Shown here in pieces: positions 24,014-33,302 of a stretch of 64,000 nucleotides of DNA; within the stretch, counting starts at the first letter, position 1, and every line of letters starts with the position of its first letter. Source of the DNA: Pseudomonas arcuscaelestis (GTDB taxonomy: Bacteria; Pseudomonadota; Gammaproteobacteria; Pseudomonadales; Pseudomonadaceae); contig NZ_JACOPV010000012.1 of the NCBI RefSeq assembly GCF_016881005.1, positions 1 through 64,000 of the forward strand, read 5' to 3'. The notes beneath the pieces are model-generated. The model made no database searches and was not told the origin of the DNA. It saw only the letters and a list, made by a program, of their open reading frames with translations. The translations under genes were made by a program, and so were the position numbers.

Positions 24014-26140
24014 CTACACCTTGAACGTGGCCATCAGCCCCTGCTGGTGATTGGCCAGGCGGTTCAGCGCCTGGCTGATCTGCGCCGATTCCTCGGCCTG
24101 TCCGGAGAGCGACTCGGTTACGTCACGAATGCTGGCAACGTTGCGATTCACTTCCTCAGCCACGGCGCTCTGTTCTTCGGCTGCAGACGCTATCTGCAAG
24201 TTCATATCAGTAATCACCGCCACTGCATCGCTGATCCGCTGCAACGCCGGCACGGCCAGTTCGGCCTGGCTGACGCTGCCCTGGGCCTGGCGGTGGCTGC
24301 TGTGCATCGAACCGACTACTTCGCGAGTACCTTGCTGCAGGCCCTCGATTACCAGACGAATCTCATCCACCGAGTCCTGGGTGCGGCGCGCCAGGTTGCG
24401 CACTTCATCGGCAACTACGGCAAAACCGCGGCCGGCTTCCCCCGCGCGCGCGGCTTCAATGGCGGCGTTAAGAGCCAACAGGTTGGTCTGGTCGGCAATG
24501 GCGCGAATCACTTCAAGCACCGAACCAATCTGTTCGCTGCGGTCGGCAAGTTGCTGCACCTCGTCCATGCCGGCATTCATTTCACCGGCAAGCTGCTCGA
24601 TGGCATGGGTGGTGGTACGGATCAGTTCCAGGCCTTCGCGAGTAGCCACGTCGGCGCCGCGGGCCGCTTCGGCAGCTTGAGCTGCGTTGCGTGCAACGTC
24701 CTGGGCGGTGGCGCTCATTTCCTGTGAGGCCGTGGCCACCTGATCGACTTCACGGTATTGCTGCTGCATGCCGGCGCTGGTCTGGCTGGCGATGGCTGCC
24801 GACTGGTCGGCGGTGCTGCGAGCATCCTGCACCGAGGCTTTGACGTCGGCGATTACTGGTTGCAGCTTGTCGAGAAAGCGATTGAACCAACCGACCAGTT
24901 CGCCCAGCTCGTCCTGGCGCGGGTAGTTCAAACGGCGGGTGAGGTCGCCTTCACCGCTGGCAATATCCTTGAGCATGGCGGCAACGTTAAGAATCGGCCG
25001 GGTTACACCTCGGGCGGTCATCCAGATCACGATCAGGCCCACTATGGCGGCAGCGAGAGCCATTAGCAGGCTGTTGAGGTTGGCGCTGTTGTTGGCGGCA
25101 TCCAGGCGAGTGTTGAGCGCCAGTGCGGGGGCCTGAAGGATCTGCTCGGGCACCTCGAGCAGTACACTCCAAGGCTGCGCGCCGGGGACCGGGGCAAATG
25201 GCTGGCTGACCTGCAGCATACCGTTGTCTTTCAACTCTGCGGCTTTGCCTGCACGCATCTGGGCGGCAAGGACACTGGTCTGTTGGCCGAATACCTGGTC
25301 GATTTTCTTGCTCAATTGACTGCCGTCGCTGCTGTGTCCAGCCAGCAGGCCGGCGGGGCTGACAATGCTGACCTGACCGTTGCCGTCAAACAGCTCCTGG
25401 CGCCCATCGAGGCTCAGTTGCTGCAAGCTGTCGAGGCTGATGTCCAGGCCCATCACGCCAATGACCTTGCCGTCTTGCTTGAGCGGAATGGCAATGCTGG
25501 TCATCAGGGGCGTGCGATCGCCAACGGTATCGAAATAGGGGTCGATCACACAGGCTTCGCCGGTTTCAAGTGGGCATGTCAGCCAGCGGTTGTAGGCGAA
25601 ACCGTTGGCGCCAAGGCTGGTGTCGGCGAGCATCTCTTCAGGCATTGCCTCCGACGTCAGTTCGCCGGGGCGTGGCTGTGACCAGTAGAGGGAAAAACGG
25701 CCGCGTTCATTGCTGCCGACCTCGGCTTGGTCAACGAAGGCGCCATCGTTGCCATCCAGGGCATTGGGCAGGAACACGACGTACAGGCCAAGCAGCTCGG
25801 GATTGGCCGCCAGTGCGGTTTTCGCCTGCTGGGTCAGCGCCTGGCGCAGGTTGTCGAGCCCCTGGGCCTTGAGCACCATCATCAGGTGCGAGACGCCGTT
25901 GCCATACAGGTAGGTATCCTTGAAGTAGCGCTGGATATGCGCGGCCTGCAACTGGGCGTAGGTGTGCATGCGCAGGCGGGCGTTCTCATCGAGGATCTGG
26001 GTATTGGCGCTATTGACCAGTGCAGCGCTGCGGCTGGATTGAAATAGAGCCGCCCCCATCAGCAACACCACGATGGCCAGCAGGCAGAGGCCGGCGAGCA
26101 GGGTGATCTTCCATTGAATGAGCAGGCGGCGCAGCAGCAT
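24014..26140 (-). CDS. Methyl-accepting chemotaxis protein with dCACHE sensor (McpU/TlpQ-like)
   Basis: 708 residues: membrane helix at about 12-33, a large periplasmic dCACHE domain (about 40-330; '[14 protein letters not shown]', '[20 protein letters not shown]', '[13 protein letters not shown]'), a second helix near 358-378, HAMP, then a cytoplasmic signalling domain with the hairpin tip '[20 protein letters not shown]'. The N-terminus and sensor motifs match my memory of the polyamine/histamine receptors McpU and TlpQ. The next gene is a putrescine-type APC transporter, which supports a polyamine or amine ligand. It inserts in the inner membrane and signals to CheA. Confidence 0.88.
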   Translation of the reverse strand: MLLRRLLIQWKITLLAGLCLLAIVVLLMGAALFQSSRSAALVNSANTQILDENARLRMHTYAQLQAAHIQRYFKDTYLYGNGVSHLMMVLKAQGLDNLRQALTQQAKTALAANPELLGLYVVFLPNALDGNDGAFVDQAEVGSNERGRFSLYWSQPRPGELTSEAMPEEMLADTSLGANGFAYNRWLTCPLETGEACVIDPYFDTVGDRTPLMTSIAIPLKQDGKVIGVMGLDISLDSLQQLSLDGRQELFDGNGQVSIVSPAGLLAGHSSDGSQLSKKIDQVFGQQTSVLAAQMRAGKAAELKDNGMLQVSQPFAPVPGAQPWSVLLEVPEQILQAPALALNTRLDAANNSANLNSLLMALAAAIVGLIVIWMTARGVTRPILNVAAMLKDIASGEGDLTRRLNYPRQDELGELVGWFNRFLDKLQPVIADVKASVQDARSTADQSAAIASQTSAGMQQQYREVDQVATASQEMSATAQDVARNAAQAAEAARGADVATREGLELIRTTTHAIEQLAGEMNAGMDEVQQLADRSEQIGSVLEVIRAIADQTNLLALNAAIEAARAGEAGRGFAVVADEVRNLARRTQDSVDEIRLVIEGLQQGTREVVGSMHSSHRQAQGSVSQAELAVPALQRISDAVAVITDMNLQIASAAEEQSAVAEEVNRNVASIRDVTESLSGQAEESAQISQALNRLANHQQGLMATFKV

Positions 26141-26180
26141 GGTGGCATCCTTGAAGTGGCAGGTCGTTAAACGGCAAAAG

Positions 26181-26198
26181 CCCGTCGATGTCGACGGG
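26181..26198 (-). terminator. Rho-independent terminator of the APC transporter gene
   Basis: On the minus strand CCCGTCGA / TCGACGGG with a 2-base loop is followed by CTTTTG. It lies 11 bases past the transporter stop and separates it from the chemoreceptor gene. Confidence 0.75.
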
Positions 26199-26208
26199 CC
26201 ATTTCTTG

Positions 26209-27564
26209 TTATTCGGCAATGAAGCTGGGCGGCGCTACCTTGAAGGCTTTGGTCAGGTAGGCCAGGTACAGAACCCCCAGCGCTGCCCAGACCCCGCCAA
26301 ACAATAGCGAGTGCTCATCCAGGTCCAGCCAGAGGATGGCAATGATGCAAAAGCCAATGGTCGGCACCACCAGGTACTTGAATTTGTCGCCCAGGGTCTT
26401 GTTGCAGCCTTCACGCAGGTAGCAGTGCACGATCACCGAGAGATTGACGAAACTGAAGGCTACCAACGCGCCAAAGTTGATCACTGAAGTCGCGGTCACC
26501 AGGTCGAAGAATATCGCCGACAGAGAAATGAAGCCGACGATGGCAATGTTGATGACCGGGGTTTTCCACTTGTCATGCAGGCGACCGAAGTAGCGGCGGG
26601 GGATGACATTGTCGCGACCCATCACATACAAAAGGCGCGATACGCTGGCTTGCGAGGCCAGGCCTGAAGCCAGGGTGTTGATGAACGTGCAGCAAATGAA
26701 GATCGACTGGAACAGCTTGCCGCCTACATACAGGGCGATTTCCGGCAAGGCGGCCTCGTGATCCTGGAAGCGGTCCATGGTCGGGAAAAACGACTGGATG
26801 TAAAACGAGACGATGATGAACACCAAGCCGCCGATCAGCGCAATCAGGAAAATAGCGCGCGGAATGACCTTTTCGGCGTTCTCGGTTTCTTCGGACAGCG
26901 TGGTGACCGCGTCGAAGCCCAGGAATGAGAAGCACAGGATGGTGGCGCCAGCGACCAAGGCATTGAAATGGGTGTCCTCAGCGGCAAACGGCAGCAGGCT
27001 CCAGGTAGTGCCCAACCCTTCGCCGCTGTGCAGGCCGCGCACGGTCAGGTAGATGAATACGCCGATGATGATGGCCTGGATGGCCACGAACAGGGTGTTG
27101 AAGTTGGCTACCAGGTTGATACTGCGGATGTTGATCAGGCTCATGATCATCACAAACCCCACCACCCAAGCCCAGGCCGGTACTTCCGGGAACATCACCG
27201 ACAAGTAGAGTTTGGCCAGCAGGGCGTTGACCATGGGCAGCAGCAGATAGTCGAGCAATGACGACCAGCCCACCAGAAAGCCGACATGAGGATTGATGGC
27301 GCGGCGTGTGTAGGTATAGGCCGAACCGGATTCGGGAAAGCGACGCACCAGTACGCCGTAGCTTACGGCGGTGAAGAGGATGCCAAGCAAGGCCAGCACG
27401 TAGGCGCTGGGGACGTGTCCACTGGTGATGCCAGAAACAATGCCGAAGGTGTCGAAAACGGTCATCGGTGCGATGTAGGCCAGGCCAATGATGACCACCT
27501 GCCAGAGTTTCAAGGTCTTTTTGAATTGGGTATCAGGTGAAGGTGCAGACGAAGAGACTGGCAT
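26209..27564 (-). CDS. APC-family amino acid/polyamine transporter (PuuP-like)
   Basis: 451 residues with about twelve hydrophobic helices. The start '[20 protein letters not shown]' and helix 6 '[20 protein letters not shown]' are characteristic of APC transporters of the putrescine importer type. It would take up an amine or amino acid across the inner membrane by H+ symport. It is separated from the downstream chemoreceptor by its own terminator, but the pairing suggests a shared ligand. The upstream 300 bases hold two similar hairpins that may regulate it. Confidence 0.8.
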   Translation of the reverse strand: MPVSSSAPSPDTQFKKTLKLWQVVIIGLAYIAPMTVFDTFGIVSGITSGHVPSAYVLALLGILFTAVSYGVLVRRFPESGSAYTYTRRAINPHVGFLVGWSSLLDYLLLPMVNALLAKLYLSVMFPEVPAWAWVVGFVMIMSLINIRSINLVANFNTLFVAIQAIIIGVFIYLTVRGLHSGEGLGTTWSLLPFAAEDTHFNALVAGATILCFSFLGFDAVTTLSEETENAEKVIPRAIFLIALIGGLVFIIVSFYIQSFFPTMDRFQDHEAALPEIALYVGGKLFQSIFICCTFINTLASGLASQASVSRLLYVMGRDNVIPRRYFGRLHDKWKTPVINIAIVGFISLSAIFFDLVTATSVINFGALVAFSFVNLSVIVHCYLREGCNKTLGDKFKYLVVPTIGFCIIAILWLDLDEHSLLFGGVWAALGVLYLAYLTKAFKVAPPSFIAE

Positions 27565-27865
27565 GATGGATGGCGCTTGCCCGTATTTTTGTTTGAATTA
27601 TTTTGAGTGGTGAAGCGAGGGGGAAAATAAGAAGTGTGGGAGAGGTGTGTCAATTAAATTCTGACAAAATGTGTACCGATGTGATCGGTTTTTTGCCGAT
27701 AACTGTGGGCAAATAGCTCTATTGCGCGGCTTTTGGCCTGGAGGCTGGTATTTTCTGTTGTCGATTAAATTCGACACTTCATCCGCAGTGATACCGATTA
27801 TTATCGGTTTTCTGCCCAAGGCGACTCAAGGTCGCCTCAGGTCAGGGATGATGCGCTTTATTGCT
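27565..27865. other. AT-rich intergenic region upstream of the APC transporter
   Basis: About 300 bases between the transporter start and the 3' end of the aldo/keto reductase gene. Its main content is a pair of near-identical short hairpins (see the separate entry). A 73-codon minus-strand frame (27598-27819) starts at TTG without a binding site and is not called. Confidence 0.5.
27675..27811. repeat. Two copies of an ACCGAT-N3/4-ATCGGT hairpin with T-tract
   Basis: Copy 1: ACCGAT (27675-27680), GTG, ATCGGT (27684-27689), then TTTTT. Copy 2: ACCGAT (27793-27798), TATT, ATCGGT (27803-27808), then TTT. Both continue into a TGCC-type sequence. They may be paired operators for the APC transporter promoter or small terminators; no plus-strand gene ends here, which favours a regulatory reading. 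Confidence 0.45.
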
Positions 27866-28687
27866 TCAAACCATCGCCAGGTGCTGCTTGCGTGTTGGCG
27901 CTGGAAAGGCCCGATCGATGGCACGCAAGTCTTCACTGCTCAGGTTCAGGTTGGCCGCCGCTGCATTCAGGTGTACATGCTCAGGCTCAACTGCCTTGGG
28001 AATGGCGATTATGCCCGTTTGGCGCGTAACCCAGGCCAGGCTCACCTGTGCTGGCGTGGCACCGTGGCGCTCGGCAATCTCGATCAGGGCAGGGTGCTTG
28101 AGCAAACGCCCGGCCTGGGCCAAAGGGCAGTAGGCCATGGTCGGCATCTGGCGCTTTTGGCTCCAGGGCAGCAAGTCGAACTCGATACCGCGCTGACTGG
28201 GGTTGTAAAGCACCTGGTTGACAGCGCAGTCGCAATTGCCCAACTCGCGCAGGTCGTCAACATCGAAGTTCGACACCCCCCAACGACCAATCTTGCCCGC
28301 CTCCCGCAAACGCTCGAACGCTTCTACGGTTTCTTCCAGCGGGTACTGGCCGCGCCAGTGCAGCAGATAAAGATCGATAAAATCGGTGCCCAGGCGCTTC
28401 AGGCTACGCTCGCAGGCCGCCGGAACGCCGTTGCGGCTGGCGTTGTGCGGGTACACTTTGCTGACCACGAACACCTTGTCGCGGCGCCCGGCAATGGCCT
28501 GGCCGACGACTTCCTCCGCGCCGCCTTCGGCATACATTTCGGCGCTGTCGATCAGCGTCAGGCCCAGGTCGATACCGTGCTGCAGCGCCGCCACTTCGCG
28601 ACTGCGCTGGCGGGGGTCTTCACCCATGTACCAGGTTCCTTGGCCGATGGCTGGAACGTCTTTGCCGGCAAGCTTCACTGTGCGCAT
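27866..28687 (-). CDS. Aldo/keto reductase
   Basis: 273 residues with the (beta/alpha)8 AKR pattern: 'IDSAEMYAEGGAEEVVGQAI' carries catalytic Asp and Tyr, 'VSKVYP' the Lys, 'DLYLLHW' the His; the C-terminus has 'IAIPKAVEPEHV' for NADPH binding. It reduces a carbonyl substrate that cannot be named. The start has a strong AGGAGGTGAA inside the 3' end of the LysR gene and overlaps it by 13 bases, so LysR and reductase form one operon. Confidence 0.87.
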   Translation of the reverse strand: MRTVKLAGKDVPAIGQGTWYMGEDPRQRSREVAALQHGIDLGLTLIDSAEMYAEGGAEEVVGQAIAGRRDKVFVVSKVYPHNASRNGVPAACERSLKRLGTDFIDLYLLHWRGQYPLEETVEAFERLREAGKIGRWGVSNFDVDDLRELGNCDCAVNQVLYNPSQRGIEFDLLPWSQKRQMPTMAYCPLAQAGRLLKHPALIEIAERHGATPAQVSLAWVTRQTGIIAIPKAVEPEHVHLNAAAANLNLSSEDLRAIDRAFPAPTRKQHLAMV

Positions 28688-29580
28688 TTCACCTCCTGGG
28701 GACGGGTTTGTTCCTGTAGTACATCCAGCAGCGCCTGGGCTGCTGCCGAGAGTTTATGGTCGGCGAGCAGGGAGACGCCAATGCGCCGCTCGATTATCGG
28801 CTCGACCAGCGGCACACAGCGGGCGCCAAGCTCTTGCATCTGGCCGATGCACAAGGCCGGCACCGCACTCACGCCCAGGCCGTTGGCAACCATGCGGCCG
28901 ATGGTCGAGAGCTGATGACTTTCGAAGGCCACCGCCAGCTTGCCATGCTCGGCAGCCAGGTGTTGTTCTAGCAGCAGTCGCACTGCCGACGGTCGTTGCA
29001 AGGCAATGAAATCTTCGGCCAGCAGTTCGCGCCAACTCACCTGCGCTTGCTGGGCCAGGGGGGATTCGGTTGGTACCACCGCGACGAAGCGGTCCAGGTA
29101 CAACGGCTTGAACAGAAGGGGTGCGCTAGACTCGGGTTCAATGCCGATGCCCAGTTCGACGCGCCGATGGCGTACCAGTTCCAGCACCTGTTCGTTGATG
29201 ACGTCATGCACCGTGACATTGACCCGAGGATAACGTTGGCGAAACACCTTTAGTACCGCAGGCAACAGGTTGCCCGCAAACGCCGGCATGGCGGCGATCG
29301 ATACACGGCCCAATTGCAGGGTGAAACGCTGGCGCAGGAGTTCTTCGGTGTTGTCCCAATCAGCGAGCAGTTGCCGCGCCAGAGGCAGCAGAACGTCACC
29401 TTCGGGGGTCAAGCTGACGCTGCGAGTGGTACGGCTGAACAGGGCGCCACCGAGGTTGTCTTCCAGGGCCTTGATGGTCAGGCTCAAGGCCGGTTGTGAC
29501 AGGTGCAGATGCTCGCCGGCCTGAGCAAAGCTCTGGTACTTGGCGACAGTGACAAAGGCGCGCAACTGCTTGACGTTCAT
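28675..29580 (-). CDS. LysR-type transcriptional regulator
   Basis: 301 residues: N-terminal winged helix-turn-helix ('FAQAGEHLHLSQPALSLTIK', 'LFSRTTRSVSLTPEG') and a substrate-binding co-inducer domain from about 90. It is divergent from the 3-oxoacid CoA-transferase/AtoE operon, 137 AT-rich bases away, the usual LysR control geometry, and overlaps the downstream aldo/keto reductase gene. A short-chain 3-oxo or hydroxy acid may be the inducer (inference). Confidence 0.88.
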   Translation of the reverse strand: MNVKQLRAFVTVAKYQSFAQAGEHLHLSQPALSLTIKALEDNLGGALFSRTTRSVSLTPEGDVLLPLARQLLADWDNTEELLRQRFTLQLGRVSIAAMPAFAGNLLPAVLKVFRQRYPRVNVTVHDVINEQVLELVRHRRVELGIGIEPESSAPLLFKPLYLDRFVAVVPTESPLAQQAQVSWRELLAEDFIALQRPSAVRLLLEQHLAAEHGKLAVAFESHQLSTIGRMVANGLGVSAVPALCIGQMQELGARCVPLVEPIIERRIGVSLLADHKLSAAAQALLDVLQEQTRPQEVKCAQ

Positions 29581-29717
29581 TGGTGTGGTCTATTCTTTTG
29601 AAAAATTAATCAAACAAACATAAAAACAAAATTAACAAATAAGTTCGTTGGGGTGAAGATGGGACAAACGCTCGCCGACACCCCCGTCGGTTAAACAACT
29701 ACAAAAGGCGGATCAGC

Positions 29718-30416
29718 ATGGCCGGACTGGACAAGCGCGTAGCAACCTATGAACAGGCTCTTGAAGGCCTGACCGACAACATGACCGTACTGGCAGGTGG
29801 TTTCGGTCTGTGCGGTATCCCGGAAAACCTCATCAACGAAATCAAGCGGCGTGGCGTCAAGGGCCTGACCGTGGTCTCGAACAACTGCGGCGTCGATGGC
29901 TTTGGCCTGGGCGTACTGCTTGAAGACCATCAGATTCGCAAGATGGTTGCCTCCTATGTGGGCGAAAACGCCGAGTTCGAGCGCCAGCTGCTCAGCGGCG
30001 AGCTGGATGTAGAGTTGACGCCGCAAGGCACCCTGGCGGAAAAAATGCGCGCAGGCGGCGCCGGCATTCCGGCGTTCTTCACCGCTACCGGCTACGGCAC
30101 GCCCGTTGCCGAAGGCAAGGAAGTGCGTGAATTCAATGGCCGCAAATACATCCTTGAAGAAGCCATTACTGGCGACTTCGCCATCGTCAAAGGCTGGAAG
30201 GCCGATCACTACGGCAACGTGGTGTACCGCAACACCGCGCAGAACTTCAACCCGCTGGCCGCTACTGCCGGCAAGATCACCGTGGTCGAGGTCGAGGAAA
30301 TCGTCGAGCCGGGTGTATTGCTGCCAACTGAAATCCATACCCCGGGTATCTATGTCGACCGGGTGATTGTCGGCACCTTCGAGAAGCGTATCGAAAAACG
30401 CACCCTCAAAGCCTGA
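29718..30416 (+). CDS. 3-oxoacid CoA-transferase, subunit A
   Basis: 232 residues of the alpha subunit of class I CoA-transferases: '[18 protein letters not shown]' is the CoA-binding glycine loop and '[17 protein letters not shown]' follows. With subunit B it moves CoA between succinyl-CoA and a 3-oxoacid such as acetoacetate. Operon order A-B-AtoE, with LysR divergent, indicates uptake and activation of short-chain 3-oxoacids. In Pseudomonas the same family includes dehydrocarnitine CoA-transferase, so the substrate is not settled. Confidence 0.9.
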   Translation: MAGLDKRVATYEQALEGLTDNMTVLAGGFGLCGIPENLINEIKRRGVKGLTVVSNNCGVDGFGLGVLLEDHQIRKMVASYVGENAEFERQLLSGELDVELTPQGTLAEKMRAGGAGIPAFFTATGYGTPVAEGKEVREFNGRKYILEEAITGDFAIVKGWKADHYGNVVYRNTAQNFNPLAATAGKITVVEVEEIVEPGVLLPTEIHTPGIYVDRVIVGTFEKRIEKRTLKA

Positions 30417-30452
30417 ACCGTCCCCGAACAGAACAACAAAGAGATACTGACC

Positions 30453-31109
30453 ATGGCACTTACCCGCGAACAAATGGCCCAGCGCGTCGCCCGCGAACTC
30501 CAGGACGGCTTCTACGTCAACCTTGGCATCGGCATCCCGACCCTGGTGGCCAACTACGTCCCAGCGGACATGGATGTAATGCTGCAATCGGAAAACGGCC
30601 TGCTGGGCATGGGCGAATTCCCGACCGAAGCGCAGCTTGATGCCGACATGATCAATGCCGGCAAACAGACCGTGACTGCGCGTGTCGGGGCATCGATTTT
30701 CAACTCTGCCGAATCCTTCGCCATGATCCGCGGCGGTCATGTCGACCTCACCGTGCTGGGTGCGTTTGAGGTGGATGTGGAAGGCAACATCGCCTCCTGG
30801 ATGATCCCCGGCAAGCTGGTCAAGGGCATGGGCGGCGCTATGGACCTGGTGGCCGGTGCCGACAACATCATCGTCACCATGACCCACGCTTCCAAGGACG
30901 GCGAGTCCAAGCTGCTACCCCGTTGCAGCTTGCCGCTGACCGGTGCGGGCTGCATCCGCAAGGTACTGACTGACCTTGCCTACCTGGAAATCGAAAACGG
31001 CGCATTCATCCTGCGCGAAACCGCACCTGGGGTGACGGTTGAAGAAATCATCGAGAAAACCGCCGGCAAGTTGATCGTGCCGGATGATGTGAAAGAGATG
31101 ACTTTCTAA
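30453..31109 (+). CDS. 3-oxoacid CoA-transferase, subunit B
   Basis: 218 residues. The catalytic Glu lies in 'SENGLLGMGEFP', the class I CoA-transferase beta-subunit signature, preceded by 'VNLGIGIPTLVANYV'. It follows subunit A after 36 bases and forms the active hetero-oligomer with it. A REP-like inverted repeat separates it from the transporter gene and could lower expression of the latter. Confidence 0.9.
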   Translation: MALTREQMAQRVARELQDGFYVNLGIGIPTLVANYVPADMDVMLQSENGLLGMGEFPTEAQLDADMINAGKQTVTARVGASIFNSAESFAMIRGGHVDLTVLGAFEVDVEGNIASWMIPGKLVKGMGGAMDLVAGADNIIVTMTHASKDGESKLLPRCSLPLTGAGCIRKVLTDLAYLEIENGAFILRETAPGVTVEEIIEKTAGKLIVPDDVKEMTF

Positions 31110-31136
31110 CCTGACGTTTCATCGTTTTTGCAGGCT

Positions 31137-31209
31137 CTATCGCCGGCAAGGCCGGCTCCGACAGACGAACCACGCATTCTTCTGTCGGAGTCGGCTTTGT
31201 CGGCGATAG
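31137..31209. repeat. Paired REP elements (BIME-like inverted repeat)
   Basis: A 29-base arm at 31137-31165 is the inverse complement of 31181-31209 with only three mismatches; each arm contains its own GCCGGC-type hairpin (TATCGCCGGCAAGGCCGGC). It sits within the operon between the CoA-transferase and AtoE genes. Confidence 0.75.
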
Positions 31210-31251
31210 GGCCTTCAGTCGTTCTGATAAAACCAACAAAAGGAATACCCT

Positions 31252-32682
31252 GTGGCCGCTGATATTCAAGACAGCCGCTCTGCGCGCTTTGCCTTGCGCT
31301 GTTCAAACTGGGCTGAACGCTGGTTCCCCGATTCCTGGGTGTTCGCCGCCCTGGCAGTGGTACTGGTTTCTGTCGCCGCCCTGGCAATGGGCGCCAAGCC
31401 CACCGATACCGCCAAGGCTTTTGGCGACGGTTTCTGGAGCTTGATTCCATTCACCATGCAAATGGCCTTCGTGGTGATTGGCGGCTATGTGGTGGCCAGC
31501 TCGCCACCTGCGGTGAAACTCATCGACCGTCTGGCGCGCATCCCGAAAAACGGCCGCTCGGCAGTGTGCTGGGTGGCGCTGATTTCGATGCTGGCCTCGT
31601 TGCTCAACTGGGGCCTGTCGCTGGTGTTTGGTGGCTTGTTGGTGCGGGCATTGGCGCGTCGTACCGACTTGCGCATGGACTACCGTGCTGCCGGTGCTGC
31701 CGCCTACCTGGGTTTGGGGGCGGTGTGGGCGCTGGGGCTTTCCTCTTCGGCAGCGCAGTTGCAGGCCAACCCGGCCAGCCTGCCGCCCTCGATCCTGGCA
31801 ATCACCGGGGTGATCCCGTTCACCGAAACCATTTTCCTCTGGCAGTCGGGTGTGATGCTGGCGGCGCTGGTGGTGGTTTCACTGGTGGTGGCGTATGCCA
31901 CGGCGCCAGGGCCGAGCAGTGCTCGTAGCGCTGAAGACTGTGGCGTTGACCCAAGTTTCTCGGCACCCCCAACCCCTGAGCGTACTCGCCCGGGCGAATG
32001 GCTGGAGTACAGCCCGATTCTGATTCTGTTGCTGGTGGCGCTGGCGGCGGGGTGGCTGTACAACGAATTCAGCTCCAAGCCTGCGATAACCGCCATCTCC
32101 GGGCTGAACACCTACAACCTGCTGTTCATCATGCTCGGTGCCTTGCTGCACTGGCGCCCGCGCAGCTTCCTCGATGCAGTGACGCGCGCGGTACCGACCA
32201 CCACCGGGGTGTTGATCCAGTTCCCGCTGTATGGCTCGATTGCGGCGATCCTTACCCAGGTTCAGGGCGTTGATGCGCAAACCTTGGCCCACCACATCTC
32301 GACCTTCTTCGTGCAAATTGCCTCTCACGATACCTACGCGGTGTTGATGGGCGTGTATTCGGCGGTACTGGGCTTCTTCATTCCGTCCGGTGGCGGAAAA
32401 TGGATCATCGAAGCGCCGTACGTGATGCTCGTGGCCAACGACTTGCAATACCACCTGGGCTGGGCGGTGCAGATCTACAACGCCGCTGAAGCGCTGCCGA
32501 ACCTGATCAACCCCTTCTACATGCTGCCGCTGCTTGGCGTATTGGGCCTGAAGGCTCGCGACCTGATCGGTTTCTCGTTCGTGCAGTTGCTGGTTCACTT
32601 CCCGTTGGTATTGTTCCTGTTGTGGTTCCTGGGCACCACTTTGCAGTACACACCACCGGTGATGCCGACGCCGGCTGGCTAA
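31252..32682 (+). CDS. atoE: Short-chain fatty acid transporter, AtoE family
   Basis: 476 residues from a GTG at 31252 preceded by AAAGGAATA. It has many hydrophobic helices and the AtoE-type motifs 'ERWFPDSWVFAALAVVLV', 'GLSLVFGGLLVRALARR' and 'FFIPSGGGKWIIEAPYV'. It is predicted to import acetoacetate or short-chain fatty acids across the inner membrane for the CoA-transferase encoded upstream. The gene is last in its operon. Confidence 0.88.
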   Translation: MAADIQDSRSARFALRCSNWAERWFPDSWVFAALAVVLVSVAALAMGAKPTDTAKAFGDGFWSLIPFTMQMAFVVIGGYVVASSPPAVKLIDRLARIPKNGRSAVCWVALISMLASLLNWGLSLVFGGLLVRALARRTDLRMDYRAAGAAAYLGLGAVWALGLSSSAAQLQANPASLPPSILAITGVIPFTETIFLWQSGVMLAALVVVSLVVAYATAPGPSSARSAEDCGVDPSFSAPPTPERTRPGEWLEYSPILILLLVALAAGWLYNEFSSKPAITAISGLNTYNLLFIMLGALLHWRPRSFLDAVTRAVPTTTGVLIQFPLYGSIAAILTQVQGVDAQTLAHHISTFFVQIASHDTYAVLMGVYSAVLGFFIPSGGGKWIIEAPYVMLVANDLQYHLGWAVQIYNAAEALPNLINPFYMLPLLGVLGLKARDLIGFSFVQLLVHFPLVLFLLWFLGTTLQYTPPVMPTPAG

Positions 32683-32762
32683 TCGCAGTCGCTGGCCACT
32701 GCTACCGGTTGCGAAGACTGTCTCGAGCCGTCAGCGTTTCAACCGGTGGCAGTGGGCTGCCG

Positions 32763-33200
32763 TCAGCCTGGAATCATTGCAAAGCCGACGCCGAAGCGGT
32801 TCCAGGCGTTGATGGTGGCGATGGCCAAGGTCAGGTTGGCCACTTCGGCTTCGCTGAAGTGTTCGAGCAAGGCACGGTACTGCTGCTCGGGTGCGCGCAG
32901 CTCGGGCAGGCGGGTCAGGCTTTCGGTCCAGGCCAGGGCGGCACGTTCGCGCGGGGTGAAGTAAGCGGTTTCTTCCCACACGCTGAGGGTTTGCAGGCGC
33001 GCCTCGGTTTCTCCAGCCTTGCGTGCATCATTGGCATGCATGTTGACGCAGTAGGCGCAGCCATTGATCTGCGAGGCACGCAGGCGAATCAGCTCCAGCA
33101 GCGAGGTTTCCAGGCCGGACTTGCCCAGGGCCATTTCCAGGCCGACCATGGCCTTGTAGGCTTGCGGTGAATGTTTGGCCCATTCGATACGATTGCTCAT
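32763..33200 (-). CDS. AhpD-like / carboxymuconolactone decarboxylase family protein
   Basis: 145 residues with the AhpD-type redox motif CAYC...H (Cys48, Cys51, His55), preceded by 'LLELIRLRASQING' and followed by 'RERAALAWTESLT' and 'NAWNRFGVGF'. Such proteins work as alkylhydroperoxidase-like thiol enzymes in the cytoplasm. GGAGAG precedes the ATG. It is transcribed alongside but apart from the MocR-type regulator gene, which starts further upstream on the same strand. Confidence 0.87.
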   Translation of the reverse strand: MSNRIEWAKHSPQAYKAMVGLEMALGKSGLETSLLELIRLRASQINGCAYCVNMHANDARKAGETEARLQTLSVWEETAYFTPRERAALAWTESLTRLPELRAPEQQYRALLEHFSEAEVANLTLAIATINAWNRFGVGFAMIPG

Positions 33201-33302
33201 TGGTTCTCTCCGGTAAGGTCCGCATCAGGCGGCATGGACGCTACCTTAGCGCTGAGACGGCGCAGCTCGAATAGCCAATTGCGGCAAATATCAGGAGGCC
33301 AA

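Noticed and set aside
27598-27819. 73-codon minus-strand ORF starting MGRKPIIIGITADE, superficially like a class-I amidotransferase start
   Set aside because: Starts at TTG without a binding site, spans both hairpins and does not continue into any amidotransferase motif.
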